A DNA stretch of 64,000 nt from Sutcliffiella halmapala (GTDB lineage: Bacteria > Bacillota > Bacilli > Bacillales > Bacillaceae_I): the NCBI RefSeq assembly GCF_002019665.1, contig NZ_KV917375.1, positions 628,001-692,000 of the forward strand, in the 5' to 3' direction. Positions within the stretch are counted from its first letter, which is position 1; every line of letters begins with the position of its first letter. A program made the translations under genes and the position numbers. Below, in pieces: positions 28,084-36,726 of the stretch. The notes under the pieces were generated by a model. That model had not been told where the DNA came from and searched no databases. It was given only the letters and a program-made list of their open reading frames with translations.

Positions 28084-29580
28084 ATGCGATTTCAAGAAAA
28101 GAACAAGATACTAATTCCAGATATTAAAAGAAAGTTTGATGACTCGCGAAAGATTAGTGATTTTCCGCATTTGCCACATCCATTGATAAAATCTCCTTAT
28201 TCCTACTCCAGTGAACTGCAACAATTCCTTTCCGGTAAACGGCTTTTACATGATGAATTACCATTTCCTTTTTCCGAAATACAAGAGCATTATGAACAGG
28301 GTCATATCTCCTATTCGTATGGTGTGTTAAACGGCCTATGTTATAGATGTGGAAATTCGGCGAAAAGCCTTATGGGGACATTTCAGTGTGCTCGTTGTCA
28401 GGGTACTTGTATGTATTGTCGAAAATGTATCATGATGGGGAGAGTGAGTGAATGTACACCACTTATTAGCTGGTGTGGTCCGGAACTTTCCTATGAGAGG
28501 AATTCTAATTTGTTGAATTGGAAGGGAACATTATCGAAGGGACAGCAGCAAGCGTCTGATAAAGTCGTCCAATCTGTAAAGGAACGAGCATCCGTCCTAG
28601 TATGGGCCGTTTGTGGAGCTGGAAAAACGGAGGTGCTATTTGATGGAATTAGAGCTGCACTCACCGAACGACAACGAGTTTGTATCGCTACTCCTAGAAC
28701 CGATGTAGTATTAGAACTTTCACCACGACTTCAGCAGGTGTTTCCTTCGACAGAAATTGCGACGCTTTATGGCGGTAGCGAAGACCGCACGAAAAATGCC
28801 CCACTTACCATCGCCACCACTCACCAGCTACTTCGTTATTACCACGCCTTTGATACGATTGTTATTGATGAGGTGGATGCCTTCCCATACTCGATGGAGC
28901 CGATGCTGCAGCACGCAGCAAATGAAGCGAGGAAAGAAGATGGTACGATTATCTACCTCTCTGCTACCCCCTCTAAAGAAATGCAACGAGATGTCTCTCG
29001 CAAAAATCTACCCTGCGTTGTCATCCCAGCTAGATATCATGGAAAGCCCTTGCCTGTACCTACATTTGAATGGTGTGGGAACTGGCGTACGAGCATCACA
29101 AAGAATAAGCTCCCGCGAAATGTGAGTGCGTGGATCGCGCGGCATTATAAAGAAAATAAACCGATTTTTCTTTTTGTCCCCAATATTAAGCTGTTAGAAA
29201 AAATCGTGGAGTTCTTGAAGATGAGCTATGGTGAGGAGGTGGAGGGTGTGCATTCGAAAGATAAAGAACGAAAAGAGAAAGTCGCTCGTTTCAGAGAAGG
29301 AACGGTAAGAATTTTGGTAACGACGACGATTTTAGAGCGTGGCGTCACAGTATCAAATGTACAAGTGGCGGTGCTTGGAGCCGAGGATACGATTTTCACC
29401 GAAAGTGCGCTTGTGCAAATTGCCGGAAGAGCGGGAAGAAATGCGAAGTTTGCTACTGGAGAGGTACGGCTTTTTCATTATGGCAAAACCAATGAAATGG
29501 TAGCGGCAAGGGATCATATAAAAAGAATGAACTATCGGGCAAAGCATGGAGGATTTTTAAAAGGTGACAGAGATGAATAA
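28084..29580 (+). CDS. comFA: Competence helicase ComFA
   Basis: 498 residues. A DEAD/DEAH-like ATP-dependent translocase needed for DNA uptake at the membrane during transformation. Four-Cys zinc module at about 87-120 (CYRCGN, CARCQGTCMYCRKC); Walker A VCGAGKTEVL near 180; DEVD box VIDEVDAFPY near 262; SAT motif YLSATPS; helicase C-terminal motifs VTTTILERGVTV and VQIAGRAGRN. Preceded by AAAGGAGG. comFB, which lies between comFA and comFC in B. subtilis, is absent: comFC overlaps the end of this gene. Confidence 0.95.
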   Translation: MRFQEKNKILIPDIKRKFDDSRKISDFPHLPHPLIKSPYSYSSELQQFLSGKRLLHDELPFPFSEIQEHYEQGHISYSYGVLNGLCYRCGNSAKSLMGTFQCARCQGTCMYCRKCIMMGRVSECTPLISWCGPELSYERNSNLLNWKGTLSKGQQQASDKVVQSVKERASVLVWAVCGAGKTEVLFDGIRAALTERQRVCIATPRTDVVLELSPRLQQVFPSTEIATLYGGSEDRTKNAPLTIATTHQLLRYYHAFDTIVIDEVDAFPYSMEPMLQHAANEARKEDGTIIYLSATPSKEMQRDVSRKNLPCVVIPARYHGKPLPVPTFEWCGNWRTSITKNKLPRNVSAWIARHYKENKPIFLFVPNIKLLEKIVEFLKMSYGEEVEGVHSKDKERKEKVARFREGTVRILVTTTILERGVTVSNVQVAVLGAEDTIFTESALVQIAGRAGRNAKFATGEVRLFHYGKTNEMVAARDHIKRMNYRAKHGGFLKGDRDE

Positions 29581-30283
29581 TTGCTTATTGTGTCATGAGA
29601 CTATTTCAAACACTTTTGGATGGAGAGAATTTTTAGGGTTGGGGAAAGAAAAGCGGATTTGTACCTCTTGTTCGGTTCAGTTTTCAAGAATAAGTGGTGA
29701 AGTTTGCGTAAAGTGTGGTCGTTTGTGGTTGGATGTACCTCTAGAGCATCGACATGATACATCTTGTACAGACTGTGTGAAATGGGAGCAGGATAAAGAG
29801 TATAGTGGAGCGCTTAGCTGCAATCGATCTGTTTTTTCATACAACGAGTTCATGAAGGAGGTATTGGCACGTTATAAGTTCCGGGGAGATGCAGTGATTG
29901 CCACTATTTTTCAAGATGAGTTACGTCAAGCATTTCAGCATTTTCAAAAAGGGAATTATGTTATTGTTCCAATCCCGTTAAGTGAGGAACGACTCTATGA
30001 ACGTGGATTTAATCAATCGCTGCTATTGGCCCAACTGCTTCAAGGTGAGATAGTGGAGGTTCTTTGTAAAAAGGAAGCTGAAAAACAATCGAAAAAAGCA
30101 AGAATGGAACGAATTGATGCGGAAAATCAATTCTTTGTTTCTAATGAAGAAACCGTGAAAAATAGAAGATTTTTACTCATTGATGATATTTACACAACAG
30201 GGACGACGATTAGAATGGCAGCGAAGAGGTTAAAGGAAGCCGGAGCGGGAGAAATATCTTCTTTAACGCTCATACGTAGTTAA
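29573..30283 (+). CDS. comFC: Competence protein ComFC (phosphoribosyltransferase fold)
   Basis: 236 residues from the ATG at 29573 (MNNCLLCHETISNTF), overlapping comFA by 8 bp and preceded by AAAGGTG. N-terminal zinc-ribbon cysteines (CLLC, CTSC, CVKC, CTDC) and a C-terminal type-I phosphoribosyltransferase signature FLLIDDIYTTGTTI near 200. ComFC works with ComFA in bringing single-stranded DNA into the cell. Translational coupling with comFA is likely. Confidence 0.93.
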   Translation: MNNCLLCHETISNTFGWREFLGLGKEKRICTSCSVQFSRISGEVCVKCGRLWLDVPLEHRHDTSCTDCVKWEQDKEYSGALSCNRSVFSYNEFMKEVLARYKFRGDAVIATIFQDELRQAFQHFQKGNYVIVPIPLSEERLYERGFNQSLLLAQLLQGEIVEVLCKKEAEKQSKKARMERIDAENQFFVSNEETVKNRRFLLIDDIYTTGTTIRMAAKRLKEAGAGEISSLTLIRS

Positions 30284-30342
30284 CATTAGCAGATTTCATA
30301 CGATATAAAGGATAGAAGATTCAAGTAAAGGGGAGTTTTGTA

Positions 30343-30759
30343 ATGTCTCAACTTGATAATTGCCCAAATTGTGACCAGATTTACATAAGAAATGCATTTC
30401 GTGAAGTGTGTGAAAATTGTTATAAACAAGAAGAAAACGATTTTCAACGTGTCTATAAATTTATTCGTCAACGACAAAACAGAACGGCAACGATGGACCA
30501 GGTTGTGGAAGGTACTGGAGTGTCTGAAAATCTTATTATAAAGTTTATTCGAAAAAAGCGAATTCAGTTAGCACAATTCCCTCATTTAGGGTATCCCTGT
30601 GACAGATGTGGTACATTAATAAGAGAAGAAAAACTCTGTTCAGCTTGTAAAAAAGATATCCAAACTCAACTTTCCAAATTGGACCGTGAAGAGGAAAGAC
30701 AACGCGCGTTACACGACCAAGCGATAACCTATCACGTTGTAAACAAAAAATTTAAATAA
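30343..30759 (+). CDS. yvyF: Flagellar operon protein YvyF
   Basis: 138 residues. Two zinc-ribbon-like Cys pairs at the N-terminus (CPNC, CENC) and two near residue 87 (CDRCG, CSAC) flank an HTH-like part (TMDQVVEGTGVSENLIIKFI); a charged C-terminal helix follows. This matches the YvyF family, found beside flgM in Bacillaceae and of uncertain molecular role. AAAGGGGAG lies before the ATG. The sigma-D promoter for flgM begins inside its stop-codon region. Confidence 0.9.
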   Translation: MSQLDNCPNCDQIYIRNAFREVCENCYKQEENDFQRVYKFIRQRQNRTATMDQVVEGTGVSENLIIKFIRKKRIQLAQFPHLGYPCDRCGTLIREEKLCSACKKDIQTQLSKLDREEERQRALHDQAITYHVVNKKFK

Positions 30760-30783
30760 ACAATCTGGCATTAGTGCCGATAT
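30757..30783 (+). promoter_or_regulatory. Sigma-D promoter of flgM operon
   Basis: TAAA at 30757-30760, a 15-bp spacer and GCCGATAT at 30776-30783, an exact match to the Bacillus sigma-D consensus. The -35 overlaps the yvyF stop codon. Transcription would begin about 30 bp before the flgM start, giving the FlgM/sigma-D feedback loop. Confidence 0.85.
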
Positions 30784-30820
30784 AACCTATAGAAAATTGA
30801 TCGAGAAAGAAGGGATAGCA

Positions 30821-31081
30821 ATGAAGATAAATAATATCGGTCCTTCTGGAATAAATCCGTATAAAAACCAAGCGAAACCACCAGTGAAAGCATCGAATGT
30901 AGCAAAAGGGGATCAAATTGAGATTTCCAATAAGGCATTAGAGATGCAGGAACGGTCTAAATTTACCGAAATACGTCAAGAAAAGGTAGCCTCACTGAAG
31001 ATTGCGGTAGAGAATGGAACCTATCAAGTCGATTCCAAAACAACTGCGACAAAGATGATTGATTTTTATTTCAACAAATAA
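30821..31081 (+). CDS. flgM: Anti-sigma-D factor FlgM
   Basis: 86 residues from the ATG at 30821 (MKINNIGPSGINPYKNQ), with AGAAGGGA upstream; an in-frame ATG at 30797 gives eight extra residues but lies closer to the promoter and lacks a ribosome site. Family features are an unstructured N-terminus, the DQIEISNKALEMQ motif and a C-terminal helix KVASLKIAVENGTYQVD that binds sigma-D. It holds sigma-D inactive until the hook-basal body is complete. Confidence 0.94.
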   Translation: MKINNIGPSGINPYKNQAKPPVKASNVAKGDQIEISNKALEMQERSKFTEIRQEKVASLKIAVENGTYQVDSKTTATKMIDFYFNK

Positions 31082-31090
31082 GGAGCGCCT

Positions 31091-31555
31091 ATGTCCATTC
31101 CAACTATTATTTCAACCCTTGAACAATTAGCAGCCTTGCACGATTCCTTGTACGAACTAACGACCCGGAAAGCAGAAATCGTGAAAAGCAACAGCATAGA
31201 AGATTTACAGGAGCTAACGAAGGAAGAAAAGAAATGCACGACAGCGATCTATCAGCTCGAGCGACAAAGAGCAGAACTTTCTGGCAATAAAACAATTTCT
31301 GAGTTGCTCGTGGATGCGAGCGAGAATGAAAAAGCGGCTTTGCTTCAACTTAGAGAACGTTTAACTAATACAATTGAAAGCATTAAGCAGCAAAATGAAT
31401 TAAATCAACAGCTTTTACAGCAATCACTGCAGTTTGTTTCGATGACGATCAATGCATTAAACCCGGAGCCAAACACAGTGACTTATGAAAAATCAGCGAA
31501 CATCAAGAAAAATACCAATGCCCCGACGCGATCCATGTTCGATTCAAAGGCTTAG
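31091..31555 (+). CDS. flgN: Flagellar chaperone FlgN
   Basis: 154 residues, almost entirely helical and predicted coiled coil, with a Ser/Lys/Asn-rich tail. The family role is to hold the hook-filament junction proteins FlgK and FlgL before export. It lies 9 bp after flgM and 12 bp before flgK, the conserved order. Identity rests on position, size and helical pattern more than on fixed motifs. Confidence 0.87.
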   Translation: MSIPTIISTLEQLAALHDSLYELTTRKAEIVKSNSIEDLQELTKEEKKCTTAIYQLERQRAELSGNKTISELLVDASENEKAALLQLRERLTNTIESIKQQNELNQQLLQQSLQFVSMTINALNPEPNTVTYEKSANIKKNTNAPTRSMFDSKA

Positions 31556-31567
31556 GAGGAAGACCCC

Positions 31568-33430
31568 ATGCGTTCAACATTTCATAGTCTCGAGGTTGCG
31601 AGACGAGGTTTAGTAACACAACAAACAGCCCTACAAACAGTCGGCCATAATATCGCAAATGCCAATACTCCTGGATATACAAGACAACGGGTGAATTTTG
31701 TACAAACCGAACCGTATCCACCTGCCTCAATGAACCGCCCTCAAATTCCAGGACAGCTCGGAACAGGTGTCCAAGCAGGAAGTATTCAACGTGTGCGGGA
31801 GAGCTTTCTAGACATACAATACCGTGGCGAAAACAATAAACTTGGGTATTGGGAATCACGTGCAGATGCGTTGCAAAAGATGGAAGAGATCATGAATGAA
31901 CCATCTGAAACAGGATTATCGACGACATTAGATCGTTTCTGGCAAGCGTTTCAGGATCTTGCTGTCAACCCAACTAACGCAGGTGCTCGTTCGGTTGTCA
32001 GGCAACGTGGACTAGCCGTTGCGGAGACATTTAGCTATTTATCTAATTCGATATCAGCTGTCCAACAAGATATCAAAAATGAGATGAATGTTACGATGAA
32101 ACAAGTAAATTCACTCACACAGCAAATTAACAACTTGAATAAACAAATCGGCGAAACGGAACCACATGGTTATTTGCCGAATGATTTATATGATGAACGC
32201 GACCGCTTAGTTGATGAGCTATCCAAAATTGTCAATATCAAAACCACTCCTGTTGGAAGCGGTGGTAGTTCCCTTGCTATTGCTGATGGAAAAGTGACGA
32301 TTGATTTAGTGGATCATACTGGTCGTAAAATTGGAACATTAGTAGATGCAACTAGTTTGCGTTCCAATGATATGGCTTTAGAATTTCATCATAATAGCGG
32401 TTTAGTCGATGGATTTAAAATCGGGGATGCTAGTTTCGGGATTGATTCGCTGCAGTCATCTGGCAAGTTAAGAGGGTTAATTGATTCTTTTGGATTCATG
32501 AACGGACAAAAAGAGATGGGAATCTACCCAGATATGCTTAACCATTTGGATACGATTGCATTTGATTTTATGCAAGAGATTAATCGAGTACACGAATCTG
32601 GTTGGAGCATTAGCAGTATGAATGAAGGAGCCCATACCGCATATGAATTTTTCTCATTCACGAATACAGATATAACTTCAGAAAATAAAAAAAATGCCGC
32701 AAAGTTTTTTACTGTTTCGCAAGATATTATGCGCTCACTTGATAATATCGCTGCTTCTGGTTATAACCAAGGCATTATCCCGACAGGTAACTTTCAAGGC
32801 TATAATGGCAAAGATGCGGTGTCTATTACGCTTCAATCTACAGTAGATGCGAATGGTGTACAGCAATTTACTTACACGGTTTACGATATGACACAATCTC
32901 CTAAGCAAGAGATGAAAATGTCAGCTGGCTTTTCGGATCTATCAGAACTAGCGGCTACTCTGTCGGAAGAATTTGTAGACGAAAATGTTAATCCTTCTGT
33001 AGCATTTGACATGAAGTTAGTGCGCGTAGCTGACGTTTCTAACGGCAAAACAATTACGATTGATTTTCCTCAAAAAGGGGAAGTAGCAGGTCGAGTTGGA
33101 GACGGAAGCAATGCAGTGGCTCTTGCAGAGGTTAAATCTCGTGCCTTGCAACTGAATGGAGTATCGACGACATTCCAAGATTATTATGAAAGTGTTATTG
33201 GTGGACTAGCGGTAGATGCTCAGGAGGCAAACCGATTAGCCTATAATAGTGAAACATTAAAATTATCGGTCGATCAACGCCGTCAATCCGTTAGTGGTGT
33301 GTCCTTAGATGAAGAAATGACCAATATGATTCAATTCCAGCATGCCTATAATGCCTCAGCGCGAATGATTTCATTAGCTGACGAGCTTTTAGATAAAATT
33401 ATTAACGGCATGGGCATTGGCGGAAGGTAG
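31568..33430 (+). CDS. flgK: Flagellar hook-associated protein 1 FlgK
   Basis: 620 residues. Conserved N-terminal rod-hook domain FHSLEVARRGLVTQQTALQT and GHNIANANTPGYTRQR, and C-terminal VSLDEEMTNMIQFQHAYNAS ending in ADELLDKIINGM, the two coiled-coil ends typical of axial proteins. It forms the junction between hook and filament with FlgL. Preceded by AGGAGG and closely coupled to flgN and flgL. Confidence 0.96.
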   Translation: MRSTFHSLEVARRGLVTQQTALQTVGHNIANANTPGYTRQRVNFVQTEPYPPASMNRPQIPGQLGTGVQAGSIQRVRESFLDIQYRGENNKLGYWESRADALQKMEEIMNEPSETGLSTTLDRFWQAFQDLAVNPTNAGARSVVRQRGLAVAETFSYLSNSISAVQQDIKNEMNVTMKQVNSLTQQINNLNKQIGETEPHGYLPNDLYDERDRLVDELSKIVNIKTTPVGSGGSSLAIADGKVTIDLVDHTGRKIGTLVDATSLRSNDMALEFHHNSGLVDGFKIGDASFGIDSLQSSGKLRGLIDSFGFMNGQKEMGIYPDMLNHLDTIAFDFMQEINRVHESGWSISSMNEGAHTAYEFFSFTNTDITSENKKNAAKFFTVSQDIMRSLDNIAASGYNQGIIPTGNFQGYNGKDAVSITLQSTVDANGVQQFTYTVYDMTQSPKQEMKMSAGFSDLSELAATLSEEFVDENVNPSVAFDMKLVRVADVSNGKTITIDFPQKGEVAGRVGDGSNAVALAEVKSRALQLNGVSTTFQDYYESVIGGLAVDAQEANRLAYNSETLKLSVDQRRQSVSGVSLDEEMTNMIQFQHAYNASARMISLADELLDKIINGMGIGGR

Positions 33431-33439
33431 GAGAGTTAA

Positions 33440-34318
33440 ATGAGAATTACACAAAGTATGCTAAGTCAAAACTCTTTACGCCATATAAGCAATAGCTACG
33501 GCAAAATGGGGAAACTCATGGACCAGCTGGCAACTGGAAAAAAGATTTCCAGACCATCTGACGACCCAGTAGTGGCGATGAAGGGAATGTACTATCGTAC
33601 AAATCTAACCGAGCTCGAGCAATATAAACGGAATTTAAGCGAATCGTATGCTTGGATGGAGAATTCAGAGGCCTCATTGGATCACGTACAAAGCTTGATG
33701 CATCGGGCGAGTGAATTGATGATTCAAGGCTCGAATGATACTGCTTCCCCATCAGACCGTCAAGCTATTGCAAAGGAAATTGAACAGCTCAAGGAAGACT
33801 TTGTTCAAGTAGCCAATACGCAAGTTGCTGGTCGGTATATTTTTAATGGAACAGCGATTGATAAGCCCAGAATAACAGACTCCAGTAATCCTGAATCTGT
33901 TAGTACGGAAAACTTGCCATTTGAGATAGAAGTATCACGTGGCATAAAGCTTCAGTCCAATATTAATCCAGATAATGTCTTTAGCAAAGAAATGCTGGAG
34001 ATGTGGAACGGTATTCAAACTGCGTTAGAAACAAGTGATACAGAGAGCTTAAAGGATTTAATGGGGCGGTTTGAGAAACAGGGAGATATTATCTCAGCCG
34101 AACGCTCAGAGCTTGGAGCCCGTTATAATCGCTTAGAGTTAGTGGATGATCGTATTGCTTATCAAGAGGTTGTGGCAACACGGATTCTTTCAGATAACGA
34201 AGACGCGGATATTGAGCGAGTAATCACGGAGCTAACGAGCCAGGAAAGTGTCCACCGTGCTTCATTAGGAGTAGGGGCACGAATTATCCAACCATCATTA
34301 TTAGACTTTTTACGCTAA
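33440..34318 (+). CDS. flgL: Flagellar hook-associated protein 3 FlgL
   Basis: 292 residues. Flagellin-like N-terminus MRITQSMLSQNSLRHISNS with LATGKKISRPSDDPVVAM, and a flagellin-like C-terminal helix region. It is the second hook-filament junction protein. Starts 9 bp after flgK, with a GGAGAG site, and is followed by a terminator. Confidence 0.95.
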   Translation: MRITQSMLSQNSLRHISNSYGKMGKLMDQLATGKKISRPSDDPVVAMKGMYYRTNLTELEQYKRNLSESYAWMENSEASLDHVQSLMHRASELMIQGSNDTASPSDRQAIAKEIEQLKEDFVQVANTQVAGRYIFNGTAIDKPRITDSSNPESVSTENLPFEIEVSRGIKLQSNINPDNVFSKEMLEMWNGIQTALETSDTESLKDLMGRFEKQGDIISAERSELGARYNRLELVDDRIAYQEVVATRILSDNEDADIERVITELTSQESVHRASLGVGARIIQPSLLDFLR

Positions 34319-34321
34319 AAG

Positions 34322-34370
34322 AAACTGTCTTAGAGCTGTCTGTATAACAGACTTTTAAGACAGTTTTTTT
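34322..34370 (+). terminator. Terminator after flgL
   Basis: Arms AAACTGTCTTA and TAAGACAGTTT enclose an inner hairpin GTCTGT/ACAGAC, followed by a run of T residues. Read-through would be needed to reach yviE-fliW-csrA unless they have their own promoter. Confidence 0.85.
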
Positions 34371-34393
34371 CTGAAAAAGGAGAGGATTTAACA

Positions 34394-34984
34394 ATGCTTT
34401 TTCCTCAAATTAGATTGGAGTCATCCTTTGCGCAGACGGAATTAACGATAAATAAACCAAAACAGGAAATTAAACAACCGAAAGCGGATTTAGACATTCA
34501 GCAGCCAAAGGCAGAACTGGCGATGCAACGCACTCCCGCACGTCTCACAATCGATCAAACGCAAGCTCGAGCGGACATGGATTTAAAGCATATCTCTCGT
34601 AGGATAGAGGAAGCAGCTCAGCGTGGATACCAAGACTGGCTGGAAGGGTTAGCTCGAGTTGCGCAAGATGGTAACGAACTGATGCGGATTGAAAACGGTG
34701 GCGGAGCAATTACGAGACAGGCAAAGCGCAATAGTGAAGGTCCACCTGATAGCTTTAATATTGGATGGATTCCGTCGCATTTTAGTGTGAAAATTGATTA
34801 TGAACCAGGTAGAGTCGATATTAATGTGAAAGAAAATATGCCTGTCATTCACGTTCAGCAAAATAAACCTATTCTTGACTATACCCCTGGATCAGCAAAA
34901 GTCCAGCTTGCAAAATATCAATCGCTACAAATTGACTTTGAAAACCTCCGTTATGTCGGAGTTGGATATGAACAAAAAATATAA
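34394..34984 (+). CDS. yviE: YviE-like flagellar-region protein (DUF6470 type)
   Basis: 196 residues with no signal peptide. The first 70 residues are an alternating beta-like, repeated sequence (INKPKQEIKQPKADLDIQQ, then similar KAELAM and ARLTID units), then a helical segment and a C-terminal beta-rich part. This matches the uncharacterised family located between flgL and fliW in Bacillus (YviE). Function unknown. It lies 12 bp before fliW, so it is in the same operon. Confidence 0.82.
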   Translation: MLFPQIRLESSFAQTELTINKPKQEIKQPKADLDIQQPKAELAMQRTPARLTIDQTQARADMDLKHISRRIEEAAQRGYQDWLEGLARVAQDGNELMRIENGGGAITRQAKRNSEGPPDSFNIGWIPSHFSVKIDYEPGRVDINVKENMPVIHVQQNKPILDYTPGSAKVQLAKYQSLQIDFENLRYVGVGYEQKI

Positions 34985-34996
34985 GGGTGTGAAACG

Positions 34997-35434
34997 ATGA
35001 AAATTGAAACGAAATATCATGGAGCACTAGTGATAACAGACCAAGATGTAATTTCCTTTCCAAATGGCTTGCCAGGATTTCAAGAGGAAAAACATTTTGT
35101 GGTGATTCCCTTTTCAGAGGAAGGCATGTTTCAAATATTGCAAAGCATCAACACTCCGCAGCTAGGATTTGTCATGACAAATCCATTCGCCTTTTTTCCA
35201 GATTATGATTTTGAATTGGAGTATCAGGCTATCGAAGTATTAAAAGTAAATACTCCAGAGGATGTCGAAGTGTATTCAATCTTAACGGTTCAAGATCCCT
35301 TTAACAAAACAACGGCAAACCTCCAAGCCCCTATAGTGATTAATAAAGCAAGTAAACTTGGGAAACAACTGATTTTAACGGGTACAAGCTATTTAACAAA
35401 GCATCAGCTATTCGATAAAGTGGAAGCAAAATAG
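34997..35434 (+). CDS. fliW: Flagellar assembly factor FliW
   Basis: 145 residues, usual family length. Motifs include ISFPNGLPGFQEEKHFVV, LGFVMTNPFAFFPDYDFEL and YSILTVQ. FliW binds both flagellin and CsrA: when cytoplasmic flagellin is used up, FliW is released and blocks CsrA, allowing hag translation. csrA and hag follow in order, so all partners of this switch are encoded together. Confidence 0.95.
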   Translation: MKIETKYHGALVITDQDVISFPNGLPGFQEEKHFVVIPFSEEGMFQILQSINTPQLGFVMTNPFAFFPDYDFELEYQAIEVLKVNTPEDVEVYSILTVQDPFNKTTANLQAPIVINKASKLGKQLILTGTSYLTKHQLFDKVEAK

Positions 35435-35449
35435 AAAGGAGGAGACGGA

Positions 35450-35677
35450 ATGTTAGTATTAACGCGTAAAACAGAGGAAGCAATAAAAATTGGCGACGAC
35501 ATCGAAATTAAAGTAATCGCAGTCAGTGGCGATCAAGTTAAGCTAGGCATCGAAGCACCAAAGCATGTGGAAATCCACCGCAAAGAAATCTATCTTTCCA
35601 TCCAAGAAGAAAACAACGCAGCGTCTCACTCCTCGTTCGATTTGCTTCAAGCACTATCGAATCAACTAAAAAAATAA
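35450..35677 (+). CDS. csrA: Carbon storage regulator CsrA
   Basis: 75 residues. The full CsrA fold is visible: [39 protein letters not shown], then a helix and short tail. It binds GGA motifs in RNA hairpins and blocks ribosome entry. The target in this window is the hag leader 120 bp downstream. AGGAGG lies just upstream of the ATG. Confidence 0.96.
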   Translation: MLVLTRKTEEAIKIGDDIEIKVIAVSGDQVKLGIEAPKHVEIHRKEIYLSIQEENNAASHSSFDLLQALSNQLKK

Positions 35678-35707
35678 AAAAAATATAAAATTTCCTCCTT
35701 CCCCTAT

Positions 35708-35734
35708 TAAACGTTTGTCGAGACTGGTCGATAT
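35708..35734 (+). promoter_or_regulatory. Sigma-D promoter of hag
   Basis: TAAA at 35708-35711, a 15-bp spacer and GTCGATAT at 35727-35734, one base from the consensus GCCGATAT. It leaves a leader of about 110 bases before flagellin. Confidence 0.85.
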
Positions 35735-35797
35735 AAAAAATGTAAGCAAATAGAAACAAAAGGCGGCCGACTTTTGACCTGTTTGTAAAATCTAATT

Positions 35798-35840
35798 CCG
35801 ACCACACAAGGACGTGGGAGTCGGTGACAATTCAAGGAGG
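35798..35840 (+). promoter_or_regulatory. CsrA-binding leader of hag mRNA
   Basis: CCGACCAC (35798-35805) pairs with GTG-GGA-GTCGG (35814-35824, GGA bulged) around the loop ACAAGGAC, presenting GGA in a hairpin loop. A second GGA lies in the ribosome site AAGGAGG (35834-35840). The spacing of one loop GGA and one Shine-Dalgarno GGA is the two-site pattern known for CsrA control of hag in B. subtilis. Confidence 0.7.
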
Positions 35841-35849
35841 AAAATTAAA

Positions 35850-36665
35850 ATGAGAATTAATCACAATATTGCTGCTTTAAACACGCACAGACAATTAAAT
35901 TCTGCTACTACTGGGCAAGCAAAATCTATGGAGAAATTGGCTTCAGGAATGCGTATTAATAAAGCAGGAGATGACGCTGCTGGATTAGCAATTTCTGAAA
36001 AAATGCGTGGGCAAATTCGAGGTTTAGAGCAAGCTTCTAGAAATGCTCAAGATGGTATTTCTTTAATCCAAACAGCTGAAGGCGCATTAAATGAAACACA
36101 TGATATATTACAACGTATGCGTGAATTGGCAGTACAAGGATCAAACGATACTAATGTTACTAAAGACCGTGATGCAATTGCAGCTGAATTAACACAGTTG
36201 CAAACGGAAATTACTCGGATTGCCGATGAAACAGAATTCAATACACAGAAGTTACTTCAAGCGACTGCTTCTTACAATTTTCAAGTAGGTGCAAATTCAG
36301 GTCAAACAATTTCTTTGGAAATTAAAACCATGACTTCCACTGCTTTAGGTTTGACAACTACAAATCTTGCAGTAGGTACTACTACAGAAGCAAATAATGC
36401 TATTACTAAAATCAATGATGCTATTGAAACTGTTTCGACAGAACGCTCTAAATTAGGTGCGCACCAAAATCGTTTAGAACATACAATAAATAACTTGAAC
36501 ACTGGATCAGAGAATTTAACAGCTGCTGAATCTCGTGTAAGAGATGTTGATATGGCAAAAGAGATGATGACTCAAACTAAAAATTCTATTCTATCTCAAG
36601 CTGCTCAAGCTATGCTCGCGCAAGCTAATCAACAGCCTCAAGGAGTTCTTCAACTTCTTCGTTAA
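35850..36665 (+). CDS. hag: Flagellin
   Basis: 271 residues from the ATG at 35850 ([20 protein letters not shown]), ten bases after AAGGAGG; an in-frame ATG at 35814 lies inside the CsrA hairpin and is unlikely. Conserved N-terminal D0/D1 ([40 protein letters not shown]) and C-terminal D1/D0 ([36 protein letters not shown]) with a very short Ser/Thr-rich centre ([14 protein letters not shown]), the surface part likely to carry glycans made by the next genes. Confidence 0.97.
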   Translation: MRINHNIAALNTHRQLNSATTGQAKSMEKLASGMRINKAGDDAAGLAISEKMRGQIRGLEQASRNAQDGISLIQTAEGALNETHDILQRMRELAVQGSNDTNVTKDRDAIAAELTQLQTEITRIADETEFNTQKLLQATASYNFQVGANSGQTISLEIKTMTSTALGLTTTNLAVGTTTEANNAITKINDAIETVSTERSKLGAHQNRLEHTINNLNTGSENLTAAESRVRDVDMAKEMMTQTKNSILSQAAQAMLAQANQQPQGVLQLLR

Positions 36666-36675
36666 TTTAATAAAG

Positions 36676-36708
36676 AAAAAGAGGCAACTTTTAAGTTGTC
36701 TTCTTTTT
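36676..36708 (+). terminator. Terminator of hag
   Basis: GAGGCAACTT and AAGTTGTCTTC form a stem with a 2-base loop and flanking A/T runs, 15 bp after the flagellin stop codon and just before the Maf gene. Confidence 0.75.
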
Positions 36709-36726
36709 ATATAAAGGGATGATATT

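Noticed and set aside
30280-30306. Possible sigma-D promoter before yvyF (TACGATAT)
   Set aside because: The -10 fits in six of eight bases, but the -35 is TTAA and the exact match lies downstream at flgM.
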